A DNA stretch of 64,000 bases from Brevibacillus formosus (GCF_003013405.1 NZ_PXZL01000001.1:186001-250000); one strand, 5' to 3'; counted from the first letter of the stretch, positions 49,845 through 58,986 are shown. Numbers and translations: made by a program. Notes: generated from the sequence alone by a model not told the origin.

Positions 49845-51887
49845 GTGAAAAAATGGGTTGTAAAAGCACTTCTAGTGTGTTTGGCAACGGGCACCTTTTT
49901 ATCAGGTGTTTCAGTACCGCCAGCCATGGGGGCCGGGGCAACAGCATCCATGAAAAAAAACAGCCAAGTATCTAAGCCACTCCGGCAGCAGCCTGTTCAC
50001 GATATGGTTATCTTTAACGATTATCAGGTTGCCGGACTGGATTCAAATGGTTGGAACTGGGTGAAGAACGATGAGTTTATTCTTCCTCCCGAGACACCAC
50101 TTGATATTGATATGATACAGACCACTTATGGAACTGGCACTAACCTCAATCGGAAGCAAGTTTTATTGGATGGCGTAGAGTTATCGGAGTATCAAGCCGA
50201 AAATACCTCGTCACAGACTTCTTTCAAATGGCAGGTACCTCGGTTTACCATTCCAGCACAAAAGCTGTCTGCTGGCTCGCATACCTTGACCTTTATTGTG
50301 ACGGATGCCATAGGAAAAAGCAGCACATTGCATGTCCGATTTATCGTAGAGGCCAAAAATTACCCGAGCATATTCAATGGGGAAAAGGCAGAGGGAGAAC
50401 CAGTGCCAAGTGGCGGGCAAACCGCGATTTTTGGAATGATGGGTTCACACGACTTTGCCAGTTCTGTACCGGGCACATGGAAATTAACAAATAAGTCCAC
50501 GAGTGCAGAGATGAGGTCTGTTCCTGCAACCGTATTTTCGACGGGGACATTGTTGACGGGGCAGTATGAGCTCCTCTTTGTTCCAGACGATTCAGCCATG
50601 TCATCTTGGATGACGACGATTCAAGTAGGCGTTGCAGAGCTGTATATGGGAACGGATGCAAGCGGTCAAAAGCTGACGCAAGATCAGAAAATAACCGCTC
50701 CATCAGCACCAGGGAAGGTTCCATTGTTTTCGCCAATCCCAGGAAGATGGTCGGTGAACGGAACAGGACAAACCTTGACAGACGCGCAACATTTTGAGGT
50801 GGACATTCCTGAGAGACTGGCCGGAATCACAATCGCTGTTACCTTTGAGCCTGTTTCGGGGCAAAAAGAGACATCGTCTTTGTGGGGCGATACTTCGGCG
50901 ACAACGGTTCAAATACAAATACCAGGTGCACCAAATGCCTGCGGCCCTGCTAATGGAAATGTCACGATGGATGTGTTGATGAAGCAGAACGAACAATCAA
51001 CACCGATGGTAGAAAAGATGAACCTGTATTCCTCTGATAATACAATCAAGCTGTATCAGAATCCTGTTCATGTGATCTGGCTGGCAACTGCTGCCGATCA
51101 CATCAAATATGGAAGTGAAGTGGATGATGATGAGGGGCCGGGTGTATGGGCAATCGATAACGTCATTGCCGACGAGAGCAAATTGAGTTGGGATCACACG
51201 GCATTGCTGTTGTCCGGCTACAAGCCAGGTCGCTACAAAGTCAACTACTATAGCAAAAGAGACCCGGCGCAAGTATGGTGCGGCTACGTTCAGGTGATAG
51301 AAGATTCGTCTCCAATCAAGACGTATCCGACATGTGAGCCGGATGATACAGGTGTAGCTCCGCCAAGCTCGCCACTTCTTCTTCGAAGCGAGAGCGGCAA
51401 GGAATACCGGGACGGACAAAAGATTACCGTGAACGCAGGCGATGATCTCGAAGAATGGGAAGACTTAAGGCTGATCGCTACTCATGCTGAGCTTGTCGGT
51501 TCCAAAAAGATCAGGGATAAGAGCGAAAAGAAATCCTATTATATGCCGAAATTTGAATGGAAACATGGAGAAATTGGTATGGGTGCCAGTCGGAAGCACA
51601 GTAACGGTACCATTTCCTCAGAAAATCGGATCGAGATCTTTTTCGGGGAAGAAGAGATAGCCAGCATCAAGCCTAGCAAAGATGATGGCGACGATGGCGA
51701 GGGGCTTGAATCACTGGATCTGAAAAGGTACATCGATACGGATAAGCCTGGGGAATACAAGATCAAGGTAACGAATACGCTCAGCAATAAGACCTGCACG
51801 GTTATCAACTCCAAAAGAAAGTCCACGAAGAAAACCGATGTAAATGAGCGCAATGAAACATTGACGCTTACAATTGAAGTGAAGTAG
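49845..51887 (+). CDS. Large secreted hypothetical protein, 680 aa
   Basis: A signal peptide (VKKWVVKALLVCLATGTFLSG) with cleavage near AMGAGA is followed by a long extracellular part with no recognised enzyme motif. Strand-rich stretches such as SAGSHTLTFIVTDAIGKSSTL (~140-160) and YKPGRYKVNYYSKRDPAQVWCG (~465-485), given by position, suggest several Ig-like or beta-sandwich domains. Four or more cysteines lie in the C-terminal half. AGGAGG is seven bases before GTG 49845, which decides the start. A terminator follows. Confidence 0.7.
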   Translation: MKKWVVKALLVCLATGTFLSGVSVPPAMGAGATASMKKNSQVSKPLRQQPVHDMVIFNDYQVAGLDSNGWNWVKNDEFILPPETPLDIDMIQTTYGTGTNLNRKQVLLDGVELSEYQAENTSSQTSFKWQVPRFTIPAQKLSAGSHTLTFIVTDAIGKSSTLHVRFIVEAKNYPSIFNGEKAEGEPVPSGGQTAIFGMMGSHDFASSVPGTWKLTNKSTSAEMRSVPATVFSTGTLLTGQYELLFVPDDSAMSSWMTTIQVGVAELYMGTDASGQKLTQDQKITAPSAPGKVPLFSPIPGRWSVNGTGQTLTDAQHFEVDIPERLAGITIAVTFEPVSGQKETSSLWGDTSATTVQIQIPGAPNACGPANGNVTMDVLMKQNEQSTPMVEKMNLYSSDNTIKLYQNPVHVIWLATAADHIKYGSEVDDDEGPGVWAIDNVIADESKLSWDHTALLLSGYKPGRYKVNYYSKRDPAQVWCGYVQVIEDSSPIKTYPTCEPDDTGVAPPSSPLLLRSESGKEYRDGQKITVNAGDDLEEWEDLRLIATHAELVGSKKIRDKSEKKSYYMPKFEWKHGEIGMGASRKHSNGTISSENRIEIFFGEEEIASIKPSKDDGDDGEGLESLDLKRYIDTDKPGEYKIKVTNTLSNKTCTVINSKRKSTKKTDVNERNETLTLTIEVK

Positions 51888-51891
51888 ATAG

Positions 51892-51927
51892 GAAAACCCC
51901 CTTGCATTTTGGCATGGGGGTTTTCGA
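51892..51927 (+). terminator. Terminator after the 680-aa secreted protein
   Basis: GAAAACCCCC (51892-51901) pairs with GGGGGTTTTC (51916-51925). Confidence 0.75.
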
Positions 51928-51947
51928 CTACAAGGGGAGGAAGTCCT

Positions 51948-52142
51948 GTGACTAATGAGCAGAAGGCGATCTTGGAAAAGTTCGGCTTTCGGATCGAAGG
52001 AGAGCAAGTGAAACATTTGAAGCTGGGAATCGTAAGAAATAAAAAAGAATTCGTCTGTCATGCCACGTCAGAAGAGTTGCAGGACTATATCAAGTCCATG
52101 TTACGCAACCAATGTCAGTGGAAGCGAGGAGAATCTGAGTGA
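51948..52142 (+). CDS. Small hypothetical protein, 64 aa
   Basis: GTG 51948 lies seven bases after GGGGAGG. The product is charged and hydrophilic (TNEQKAILEKFGFRIEGEQ, then a Lys-rich strand) and has one Cys in each half. I recognise no family. Its stop overlaps the EcsC start by four bases, so the two are translationally coupled. Confidence 0.6.
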   Translation: MTNEQKAILEKFGFRIEGEQVKHLKLGIVRNKKEFVCHATSEELQDYIKSMLRNQCQWKRGESE

Positions 52143-53011
52143 GAGCACCAGGGAGGTTGTTGGGTTTGAGGGAGTCTAGGGAGACATTGGTTACGGCATT
52201 ACGTGAAGTGGAGGCTTGGGAGAAGGACCAGAACGATTTATGGTTCTGGGAAAAGCTTGGCAGACTTCCTTTTGTTCTGCTGGATCGGATTACGCCTGCA
52301 TTCGTTCAGGAGAAGCTGGGAAAAGCCGTAGATGAAATGGCAGCCTTTCTTGAGACAGGTGGAACCTATTTGGTGCAGGATGAACCGATATACAAGCGGT
52401 TTGGCAAACGGTTAGAGGGACAGGGCACTTCTGATGTTGGGAAAGAGGAGATTACTGCTGTACCGCTTACGATCATGAATGATGTCGCAATGGAGTTAAA
52501 GGATTCACGTGCAAATTTTGCCACGGTCCAGGGTGCGACGACTGGCTTCGGAGGGATTTTTACCCTCGCGATCGATATTCCGCTTTTGATGGGGACATCC
52601 CTAAAAGTATTACAAGAGATGGCACTTGCCTATGGCTATCGACCTGAAGAGAAGAGGGAGCGGCTGTTTGTCGTCAAATGCTTGCAGTTTGCTTCATCAG
52701 ACATTGTAGGGAAAAAAGCGATACTCGCGGAACTCTCCCGCTTTGATGATCCAAGTGCGCAGCGAGAAGTCATGGCGCAATTGCAGGGATGGCGTGAAGT
52801 TGTGGTAACGTACACAGAAAACTATGGGTGGAAAAAATTATTTCAAATGGTGCCGATTGCAGGTATTTTGTTCGGGGCGTATTTGAACCGCTCAACCGTA
52901 CAGGATGTCGCCGAAGCGGGGATGATGCTGTACCGCAAACGACGCATCCTGGAGCGGCTTCGCGAGTGCGAAAAGAGCGAGGAGATTACAAAGACCACTC
53001 CTCAGCCGTAA
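52139..53011 (+). CDS. EcsC family protein
   Basis: A 290-aa protein of the EcsC family. The N-terminal WEKDQNDLWFWEKLGRLPFVLLDRITP and the central glycine-rich GATTGFGGIFTLAIDIPLLM (residues ~137-156) are typical. In B. subtilis EcsC accompanies the EcsAB ABC transporter, but here no such transporter is adjacent. GTG 52139 has GGAG seven bases upstream. Its 3' end overlaps the convergent GNAT gene by 26 bases. Confidence 0.8.
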   Translation: MRAPGRLLGLRESRETLVTALREVEAWEKDQNDLWFWEKLGRLPFVLLDRITPAFVQEKLGKAVDEMAAFLETGGTYLVQDEPIYKRFGKRLEGQGTSDVGKEEITAVPLTIMNDVAMELKDSRANFATVQGATTGFGGIFTLAIDIPLLMGTSLKVLQEMALAYGYRPEEKRERLFVVKCLQFASSDIVGKKAILAELSRFDDPSAQREVMAQLQGWREVVVTYTENYGWKKLFQMVPIAGILFGAYLNRSTVQDVAEAGMMLYRKRRILERLRECEKSEEITKTTPQP

Positions 53012-53534
53012 GAGCATAAATGAGATGGTCCTCCCATACACCGTTAATTTGCAAATAGCGTAACGAAAGCCCTTCCTGGCGAAAACGGTTTTTTTCCAAG
53101 ACGCGAATGGAAGCTTGGTTGCGAGGCATAACAGCAGCTTGCACCCTATGCAGTCCAGCCTCCGTTAAAGCAAAGCGAAGGGCAAGATTTACGGCTGATG
53201 TCGTATAGCCTTTGCCATTGCAGGCCTGATCCATGAAGTAGCCAATCGTTGCATTTTGCCATGCGCCGCGTGCGACATTCGACAACGCTACACGTCCAAC
53301 CATCTTTCCGGATTCTCGGGAGAATACGCCGAAAGCATAGGCGGTGCCACGTTCAAAATCATTCTGCGCTTGCAAAATCTGCTCTTGCTGTGCTGGGAGG
53401 GTCAGAAATGAAGCGGGGCGTATCGGTTCAAAGGGTTGGAGAAAGTCATGATTACGCAGCCGAAGCTCTAGGAGCTCGGCTGCGTCTTGTTGGTGGAGAG
53501 GCCGTAAGAGAATCTCGTCCGTATGTAGTGCCAT
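52986..53534 (-). CDS. GNAT-family N-acetyltransferase (RimJ/RimL type)
   Basis: A 182-aa acetyltransferase. The N-terminal ILLRPLHQQDAAELLELR and the acetyl-CoA loop IGYFMDQACNGKGYTTSAV (near residues 106-124), then LHRVQAAVMPRNQASIRVLEKNRF, match the ribosomal-protein-alanine acetyltransferase-like subgroup. ATG 53534 has AAGGAGG nine bases upstream. The peptide or small-molecule substrate is unknown. Confidence 0.85.
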   Translation of the reverse strand: MALHTDEILLRPLHQQDAAELLELRLRNHDFLQPFEPIRPASFLTLPAQQEQILQAQNDFERGTAYAFGVFSRESGKMVGRVALSNVARGAWQNATIGYFMDQACNGKGYTTSAVNLALRFALTEAGLHRVQAAVMPRNQASIRVLEKNRFRQEGLSLRYLQINGVWEDHLIYALTAEEWSL

Positions 53535-53602
53535 GAGATCAATCCTCCTTAAAAAGCTGGATTGATAGTATAGCATGTGCCAGAGTATTTGGGAAACATC
53601 AA

Positions 53603-54043
53603 TTAGCCGAGCAATTCAGCAAACGATACTCCAAATGCTTTGCAAGTTTCCACTTCTTTTGCAGTAGGAGAAAGCTCGATTTTCAAGCCTTCCAGAGGAG
53701 TTTCCGCGCCGCGCTCGCTCGCCTTTTTCAGCAAAATATCAACAGCTGCACCGACATGCTCGTAAGCGGAGTCGCAAGAGCCAAAAGCAACGACCTTTTT
53801 CCCGCTGAGGTCAATATCGTCCATTTCCTCATAAAAATCCAGGCATTCGTCTGGCAGTTCGCCATCGCCCCATGTGTAGGCGCCAAGCAAGATTCCGTCG
53901 TAAGCTTCGAGTTCTTTTGCGCTTGCATCCATCACTTCTTTTATCTCCAGCTCAGCACCAGTAGAACGAATACCTTCTGCAATTGCTTCAGCAATTTCCT
54001 GTGTATTCCCTGTCATGCTCGCGTAAACCATCAAAATGCTCAT
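53603..54043 (-). CDS. Flavodoxin, Fur-regulated
   Basis: A 146-aa short-chain flavodoxin. The FMN-phosphate loop YASMTGNTQEIAEAI lies near residue 7, the isoalloxazine loops are GAYTWGDGELP near 54 and GSCDSAYEHV near 87. It would replace ferredoxin as electron carrier during iron starvation. ATG 54043 lies 11 bases after GGAGG. Two Fur boxes lie in the upstream region. Confidence 0.9.
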   Translation of the reverse strand: MSILMVYASMTGNTQEIAEAIAEGIRSTGAELEIKEVMDASAKELEAYDGILLGAYTWGDGELPDECLDFYEEMDDIDLSGKKVVAFGSCDSAYEHVGAAVDILLKKASERGAETPLEGLKIELSPTAKEVETCKAFGVSFAELLG

Positions 54044-54064
54044 AAAACGTAAACCCTCCAATTA

Positions 54065-54083
54065 GATAATGAGTATCATTCTC
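54065..54083 (-). promoter_or_regulatory. Fur box 1 of the flavodoxin gene
   Basis: GATAATGAGTATCATTCTC matches the 19-bp Fur consensus at 16 positions. It lies about 20 bases before the flavodoxin start. Confidence 0.8.
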
Positions 54084-54097
54084 AATAATAAAATAAT

Positions 54098-54116
54098 GAA
54101 AATGAGAATCGTTGTC
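54098..54116 (-). promoter_or_regulatory. Fur box 2 of the flavodoxin gene
   Basis: GAAAATGAGAATCGTTGTC matches the Fur consensus at 15 of 19 positions. It probably covers the promoter. Confidence 0.65.
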
Positions 54117-54190
54117 AATAACTTTTTTCTTATTGCCACGTTTCATTGATTTTGGTAGAGTTAAATAAAATTATAATAATGTACACTAAA

Positions 54191-54428
54191 TAGAGGTGCG
54201 CCGAAGAAGAGTAAGTCTTTTCGCAATCTGCCAGGGGGCAGGAGAAGGAAGAAAGGCTAAAGCGCCGAAGCTTATGCTATGCCCCTACGTAGCACAAGCT
54301 GGGGTGTCTCATGAAAAATGAACATCCTGTCACAATGGACCGTACGTCTTTTTGTGGAGCGCTATTTATGATTTGCTTACGTAGTATCAAGAGCAATGAG
54401 ATAGCGAATGCACTCATTGCTTTTTTTG
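54191..54428 (+). promoter_or_regulatory. Lysine riboswitch (L-box) with terminator platform
   Basis: The region begins AGAGGTGCGCC, then AGTAAGTC, later GAAAGGCTAAAGCGCCGAAGC, GCTGGGGTGTCTC and ends CCTGTCAC near 54333, the order of L-box elements. A terminator follows (54392-54428). The downstream genes make diaminopimelate and lysine, which fits repression by lysine. It occupies most of the 420-base gap; the rest holds the two Fur boxes on the other side. Confidence 0.88.
54392..54428 (+). terminator. Attenuator of the L-box
   Basis: AGCAATGAG (54392-54400) pairs with CTCATTGCT (54413-54421), followed by T6. It lies 36 bases before the dapH start. Confidence 0.85.
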
Positions 54429-54463
54429 ATTTACCATGCTGTTATTTTGAGGAGGATGTAACT

Positions 54464-55174
54464 GTGAACATGATGGATGCTAACGAAATTATCGCGTTTA
54501 TTCAAAAAAGCGAAAAGAAAACACCGGTGAAGGTATATGTGAAAGGGAACCTGGAGGGAATCGACTTCGGTGCGAGCTCCAAAGCCTTCATTACGGGTCC
54601 TACTGGTGTTGTTTTTGGTGAGTGGAAAGAGATTGAGCCAGTGCTCGCTGCTAACGCAGACAAAATTGAAGATTATGTAGTAGAAAGCGACCGCCGCAAC
54701 TCTGCCATTCCATTGCTGGATACAAAAGGGATTCAAGCCCGTATTGAGCCAGGCGCAATTATTCGTGACCAAGTGACAATCGGTAACAACGCGGTCATCA
54801 TGATGGGTGCTTCCATTAACATTGGTGCAGTTATCGGTGAAGGTACGATGATCGATATGAATGTTGTCGTAGGTGGACGTGGAACCATCGGGAAAAACTG
54901 CCACATCGGCGCGGGATCAGTTATCGCGGGCGTTATCGAGCCGCCATCTGCACAGCCAGTTGTTGTTGAGGACGATGTTGTCATCGGAGCAAATGCTGTC
55001 ATTCTGGAAGGTGTACGTGTAGGAAAAGGTGCTGTCGTTGCAGCAGGTGCTGTCGTCATTGAAGATGTGCCTCCTTACGTGGTAGTTGCGGGAACGCCTG
55101 CACGCGTAATCAAGCAAATTGATGAAAAAACTCGTTCCAAGACAGAGATCAAGCAGGAGCTACGTCAGCTGTAA
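54464..55174 (+). CDS. dapH: Tetrahydrodipicolinate N-acetyltransferase
   Basis: A 236-aa left-handed beta-helix acetyltransferase, the same length as Bacillus DapH. MMDANEII opens the N-terminal domain, and hexapeptide repeats run from ~90 to 210 ([35 protein letters not shown] and the [18 protein letters not shown] insert). It makes N-acetyl-2-amino-6-oxopimelate. GTG 54464 lies seven bases after GGAGGA, which decides the start. It is first in the lysine-riboswitch operon. Confidence 0.95.
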   Translation: MNMMDANEIIAFIQKSEKKTPVKVYVKGNLEGIDFGASSKAFITGPTGVVFGEWKEIEPVLAANADKIEDYVVESDRRNSAIPLLDTKGIQARIEPGAIIRDQVTIGNNAVIMMGASINIGAVIGEGTMIDMNVVVGGRGTIGKNCHIGAGSVIAGVIEPPSAQPVVVEDDVVIGANAVILEGVRVGKGAVVAAGAVVIEDVPPYVVVAGTPARVIKQIDEKTRSKTEIKQELRQL

Positions 55175-55188
55175 GGGAGAGAGTGCAA

Positions 55189-56403
55189 ATGGACTGGCGT
55201 TCGCTCGATGAACAATATATCGTCTCCTCTTACAAAAGACTTCCAATTGCCATAGAAAAAGGCGAAGGAAATTACTTGTACGATACGAACGGGAAGAGTT
55301 ATCTCGACTTGTTTACTGGACTAGCGGTAAACGTTCTGGGGCATTCTCATCCGCGCATTGTACAGGCTCTTCGTGAGCAGGGAGAGCGCTTCTTGCATAT
55401 TTCCAATGTATTTTTAAACAAGCCGGCTATTCGTTTAGCCGAGCGTTTGGTTGCGAACAGCATTAATGGTAAGGTGTTTTTCACTAACTCTGGTGCTGAG
55501 GCCACTGAGTCTGCGATCAAGCTGATTCACAAATGGACGAAAAACGAGGGAGCAGGTCGTGAAGGCATCGTTGTATTACGCAACAGCTTTCATGGGCGAA
55601 CACTCGGAGCAGTGCGTCTGACGAGGCAGGCTCACGTCTATCAGGACTTTCCTCAGCCGGCTTTTCCTGTTTATGAACTGGATGTGGAGGATACGGAAGG
55701 ATTGCGAGCGATTTGCCAGGAAGCAAGACCTGCTGCGGTCCTGATGGAGCCAGTCCTGGGTTCCGGCGGTGTCGTGCCGCTAACGGAAGCGTTCTTGCGA
55801 GAGGTAGCTGCGATCTGTGAACAAGAAGGCATGCTCTTTGTCATGGACGAGATCCAGACAGGAATGGGCAGAACAGGAAAGCTGTTTGCTTATGAGCATG
55901 CAGGCGTAACGCCAGACCTTATCCTTTTCGCAAAAGGCATAGGGGGAGGGCTTCCACTCGGCGGTGTCATCGCTGGTCCAAAGCTGATGAACCAGTTCAA
56001 GCCAGGGGATCACGGAACGACATTCGCACCATCGCCACTGTCTGCTGCCCTGGGGAATGTCGTGTTAGACGAACTGCTTGATCCAGCCTTCATCGCTCAC
56101 GTAGAAGAAGTGATTGCGTACCTCTGGTCGGGCTTGGAAGCGTTGCGAACGCATCTCCCAGATCAGCTGCAATCCCTTCGCGGAAAAGGCTTGATGGTTG
56201 GAATTCCGCTCTCTTCCACCCCGGAAGAGGTTAGCCGCTTGCAGCAAGCATTGCTTGACGAAGGAATTCTCGTTGACGTGACGCAGAAAACGATTGTTCG
56301 TCTGCTTCCGCCACTAACGTTGACAAAAGACGATGTGGACCGTTTCCTTGCTGTGTTTGAGGAGCAATTAACAGCAAGAACAGGTACGATAAAGGAGGCG
56401 TAG
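55189..56403 (+). CDS. Class III aminotransferase, probable N-acetyl-DAP aminotransferase
   Basis: A 404-aa PLP enzyme of the acetylornithine/4-aminobutyrate group. FFTNSGAEATESAIKL, the FHGRTLGAV block, the Asp in MDEIQTGMGRTG and the PLP lysine in FAKGIGGGLPLGGV are present. It lies between dapH and dapL. In B. subtilis this step is done by the class I enzyme PatA, so position suggests that a class III ArgD-like enzyme has taken the role here. ATG 55189 is nine bases after GGGAG. Confidence 0.85.
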   Translation: MDWRSLDEQYIVSSYKRLPIAIEKGEGNYLYDTNGKSYLDLFTGLAVNVLGHSHPRIVQALREQGERFLHISNVFLNKPAIRLAERLVANSINGKVFFTNSGAEATESAIKLIHKWTKNEGAGREGIVVLRNSFHGRTLGAVRLTRQAHVYQDFPQPAFPVYELDVEDTEGLRAICQEARPAAVLMEPVLGSGGVVPLTEAFLREVAAICEQEGMLFVMDEIQTGMGRTGKLFAYEHAGVTPDLILFAKGIGGGLPLGGVIAGPKLMNQFKPGDHGTTFAPSPLSAALGNVVLDELLDPAFIAHVEEVIAYLWSGLEALRTHLPDQLQSLRGKGLMVGIPLSSTPEEVSRLQQALLDEGILVDVTQKTIVRLLPPLTLTKDDVDRFLAVFEEQLTARTGTIKEA

Positions 56404-56406
56404 ACC

Positions 56407-57540
56407 ATGACGACTTCCTTGTTTACCCAAATTCGCCGAGACCTGCACCAAATACCGGAGCCAGGCTTCGCTGAAGTTAAAACGCAGCAATACTTGCTCG
56501 ATTATTTGAAAAAGCTGCCTCAGGAGCGAATTGAGATCAAAACGTGGCGGACAGGCATTTTGGTCAAGCTGACAGGAACAAAGCCAAAACGATTAATTGC
56601 CTGGCGGACGGATATGGATGGCCTGCCGATCGTAGAGGAAACGTCCTATCCGTTTCGCTCGCTTCATGAAGGATACATGCATGCTTGCGGGCATGACATG
56701 CATATGGCAATCGCTCTTGGCCTCCTGACGCATTTTACCGAGCATCCAATTGCAGATGATTTGCTGTTCCTCTTCCAGCCGGCAGAAGAAGGTCCTGGCG
56801 GTGCTGAGCCGATGATGGAAAGTGAAGAGTTTGCAGGGTGGCGACCGGACTGCATTTTTGCCTTGCATATCGCGCCCGAATATCCAGTTGGTCATATTGC
56901 GACGAAGCCAGGAATTTTGTTCGCCAATACTTCTGAGTTGTACATTGATTTGGTTGGCAAAGGGGGGCATGCAGCCTTCCCCCACAAGGCGAATGACATG
57001 GTGGTTGCAGGAAGCCATCTTGTGACACAGCTTCAATCGATTATTTCACGCAATATGGATCCATTGGATTCAGCCGTCGTAACGATTGGCAAGCTGGAGA
57101 GCGGGACGAAGCAGAACATCATCGCGGAGAAATCCAGGCTAGAAGGGACCATCCGAACTTTTTCGATGGAATCGATGGCACTCGTCAAGAGCCGCATTGA
57201 ATCTCTCGTAAAGGGAGTGGAAATAGGCTTTGATTGCCAGGCAACAATTGACTACGGGGTTGGCTACTGCCAGGTTTACAACGAGGAGCAGCTAACGACA
57301 GATTTCATGCAATGGGTACAGGAACAATGTGAAGAGGTAACTCTCATCACCTGCAAGGAAGCCATGACCGGAGAAGACTTCGGTTACTTTTTGAAAGAAA
57401 TTCCCGGCTTTTTGTTCTGGCTGGGTGTGCAAACGCCATACGGCTTGCACCATTCCAAAATTGAACCGAACGAAGACGCGATAGAGGTTGCCATTCGACT
57501 GGTCTCCCGGTATTTTACATGGCTTTCGCAACAGGAGTAG
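56407..57540 (+). CDS. dapL: N-acetyldiaminopimelate deacetylase
   Basis: A 377-aa M20-family deacetylase that releases LL-diaminopimelate from its N-acetyl form. Metal ligands are seen in [10 protein letters not shown] near residue 95, [11 protein letters not shown] near 129 and [10 protein letters not shown], and the C-terminal [28 protein letters not shown] is the family N-terminus. It follows the aminotransferase by three bases. The name dapL is used here in the Bacillus YkuR sense. Confidence 0.92.
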   Translation: MTTSLFTQIRRDLHQIPEPGFAEVKTQQYLLDYLKKLPQERIEIKTWRTGILVKLTGTKPKRLIAWRTDMDGLPIVEETSYPFRSLHEGYMHACGHDMHMAIALGLLTHFTEHPIADDLLFLFQPAEEGPGGAEPMMESEEFAGWRPDCIFALHIAPEYPVGHIATKPGILFANTSELYIDLVGKGGHAAFPHKANDMVVAGSHLVTQLQSIISRNMDPLDSAVVTIGKLESGTKQNIIAEKSRLEGTIRTFSMESMALVKSRIESLVKGVEIGFDCQATIDYGVGYCQVYNEEQLTTDFMQWVQEQCEEVTLITCKEAMTGEDFGYFLKEIPGFLFWLGVQTPYGLHHSKIEPNEDAIEVAIRLVSRYFTWLSQQE

Positions 57541-57554
57541 CAGGTGTCAGGAGC

Positions 57555-57588
57555 AAAAAGAGAGTGGCTGGATAGCCGCTCTTTTTTC
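57555..57588 (+). terminator. Terminator of the dapH operon
   Basis: AAAAAGAGAGTGGCT (57555-57569) pairs with AGCCGCTCTTTTTT (57574-57587) with one bulge. Confidence 0.75.
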
Positions 57589-57675
57589 TGTGTCATTCAC
57601 AATATTCTCGTCAAGAGTAAGAAGTAGTTACTAACATCTCTGTGCATAAGTCTTTCTTCCTAAGGTATTTGTGCT

Positions 57676-57693
57676 TGTGGATAATGTGGATAG
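57676..57693. promoter_or_regulatory. Two adjacent DnaA-box-like 9-mers
   Basis: TGTGGATAA (57676-57684), the exact reverse complement of the DnaA box TTATCCACA, is followed directly by TGTGGATAG (one mismatch). They lie about 120 bases before the secreted-protein gene. No other origin features are seen. Confidence 0.35.
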
Positions 57694-57810
57694 TGTTGAA
57701 AAAACTTATCAGGGCAGCACAACTATTTCCTTTTCCAAACGTATAAACTAGAGAGAAGAAATTCCGGAAAAACAAGCGCTGCCGCGCACACATACAGGAG
57801 GATTATTGAC

Positions 57811-58410
57811 ATGAAAAAAGCATGGTTATCGGCCTTGTTGGCGTTGACTGTAGCAGCAGGGGTGGGGAGCACTACTGCGCTGGGAGAGGGTGCGATGCGC
57901 GTATTTTTCGGTGCGGAAACCGTAGCGAGTGAAATGCCAGCATCCAAGGCTGAATCGGTAGAATCAATAGTGAACAAGCTCGGCGGTTTCGCCGATTACG
58001 ATCAGCAATCTGGCAAATTGCAAGTGATTAAGCCAAATGTAAATATTATTGTGGTCGAAGGGATTCAGCAGACCCGCAATAAAAATGTCGTTTTCAGCAA
58101 CCCTGTCAAAGGATACAGCGATAAAAATGTACCTCGTACGTTTAACGTATTCGTAGAGGTTGATGACGCGCCTGTAGCCAAAGACTTGCGCATGCAACTC
58201 GTGTTGATCGGACCGGACGGCAAAGAAGTATCTAAAGGGAAAGAATGGAAATACTCTACACAAAATGCAAACAGCTTCTATTTTTCTGAGCCTTTTGTAT
58301 CTACGAAACTCGAAGCATACGGCACTTATAAAGTTCAAGTTCAAATGAAATCAGAGAAATTCACTTCTTATGTAACCGTCGGTGAAAATACATTTACAGT
58401 TGGGCGTTAA
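57811..58410 (+). CDS. Secreted hypothetical protein, 199 aa
   Basis: A signal peptide (KKAWLSALLALTVAAGVG, cleavage near ALG) precedes a polar strand-rich domain. The middle holds KLQVIKPNVNIIVVEGIQQ and a beta pattern like a carbohydrate-binding or immunoglobulin-like fold (FNVFVEVDDAPVAKDLRMQ). I recognise no family. AGGAGG precedes the ATG by ten or so bases. The gene stands alone. Confidence 0.65.
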   Translation: MKKAWLSALLALTVAAGVGSTTALGEGAMRVFFGAETVASEMPASKAESVESIVNKLGGFADYDQQSGKLQVIKPNVNIIVVEGIQQTRNKNVVFSNPVKGYSDKNVPRTFNVFVEVDDAPVAKDLRMQLVLIGPDGKEVSKGKEWKYSTQNANSFYFSEPFVSTKLEAYGTYKVQVQMKSEKFTSYVTVGENTFTVGR

Positions 58411-58522
58411 AAATTATGGCTTGGATGCGTTTCCACTTTGCATGTCCTCATGCTATAATATACGGAAAAGCCAATATACTTGGTAATAGCAAGTACATGA
58501 AAGAAAGGAACGATGGGAGCGA

Positions 58523-58885
58523 ATGGAGACAAATCCCCCGCGATCGTCCACGGATGTAGAAGGCCCGAGTATACGCATTGCCTGGAAAGATGAGCAATCC
58601 ATTCAGGCAGAGTGGAGCATGACGAAGGAGTTCGAGCAAGAAATAGAGCGAAAGTTTGCTATTCCATTTGCTGAATTGCCTTTTGTCCTACGCCTTTTTG
58701 ATGTGACGTACCGCAAAGAGATCCGAAATGATGGCACTGACCTTTACACTGATTTTGATATCAACCACCGTTCTTCCGAATGGATTTTGTACGGAGTGAC
58801 GCAAGGATTGGAATATTGCGTCGATCTGGGAATTCGGATGGTGGACGGAAGGTTTTATTCGCTGTCCAGGTCTCAAATGATTTGA
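58523..58885 (+). CDS. DUF4912-like protein, 120 aa
   Basis: A soluble protein. LPFVLRLFDVTYRKEIRNDG, followed by DFDINHRSSEWILYGVTQG and the closing YCVDLGIRMVDGRFYSLSRSQ, fit the DUF4912 pattern. That assignment is from memory. Function unknown. The ATG has GGGAG four bases upstream and AAAGGA further back. A terminator lies about 55 bases after the stop. Confidence 0.55.
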   Translation: METNPPRSSTDVEGPSIRIAWKDEQSIQAEWSMTKEFEQEIERKFAIPFAELPFVLRLFDVTYRKEIRNDGTDLYTDFDINHRSSEWILYGVTQGLEYCVDLGIRMVDGRFYSLSRSQMI

Positions 58886-58939
58886 TCAACGTGCTCAAGC
58901 AACGTACGACTGAGGCAACTGCAATTTTTATACGAAACA

Positions 58940-58986
58940 GCCCCATTACCCACGAGATCTGCTTGTGGCAATGGGGCTTTTGATTT
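58940..58986. terminator. Terminator before the glucosaminidase gene's end
   Basis: GCCCCATT (58940-58947) pairs with AATGGGGC (58970-58977), with inner CCCAC/GTGG pairing, followed by TTTTGATTTTT. Confidence 0.75.

Noticed and set aside
54311..54463. N-terminal extension of dapH
   Set aside because: It is the translated end of the L-box and its terminator; DapH length and a strong site support GTG 54464.
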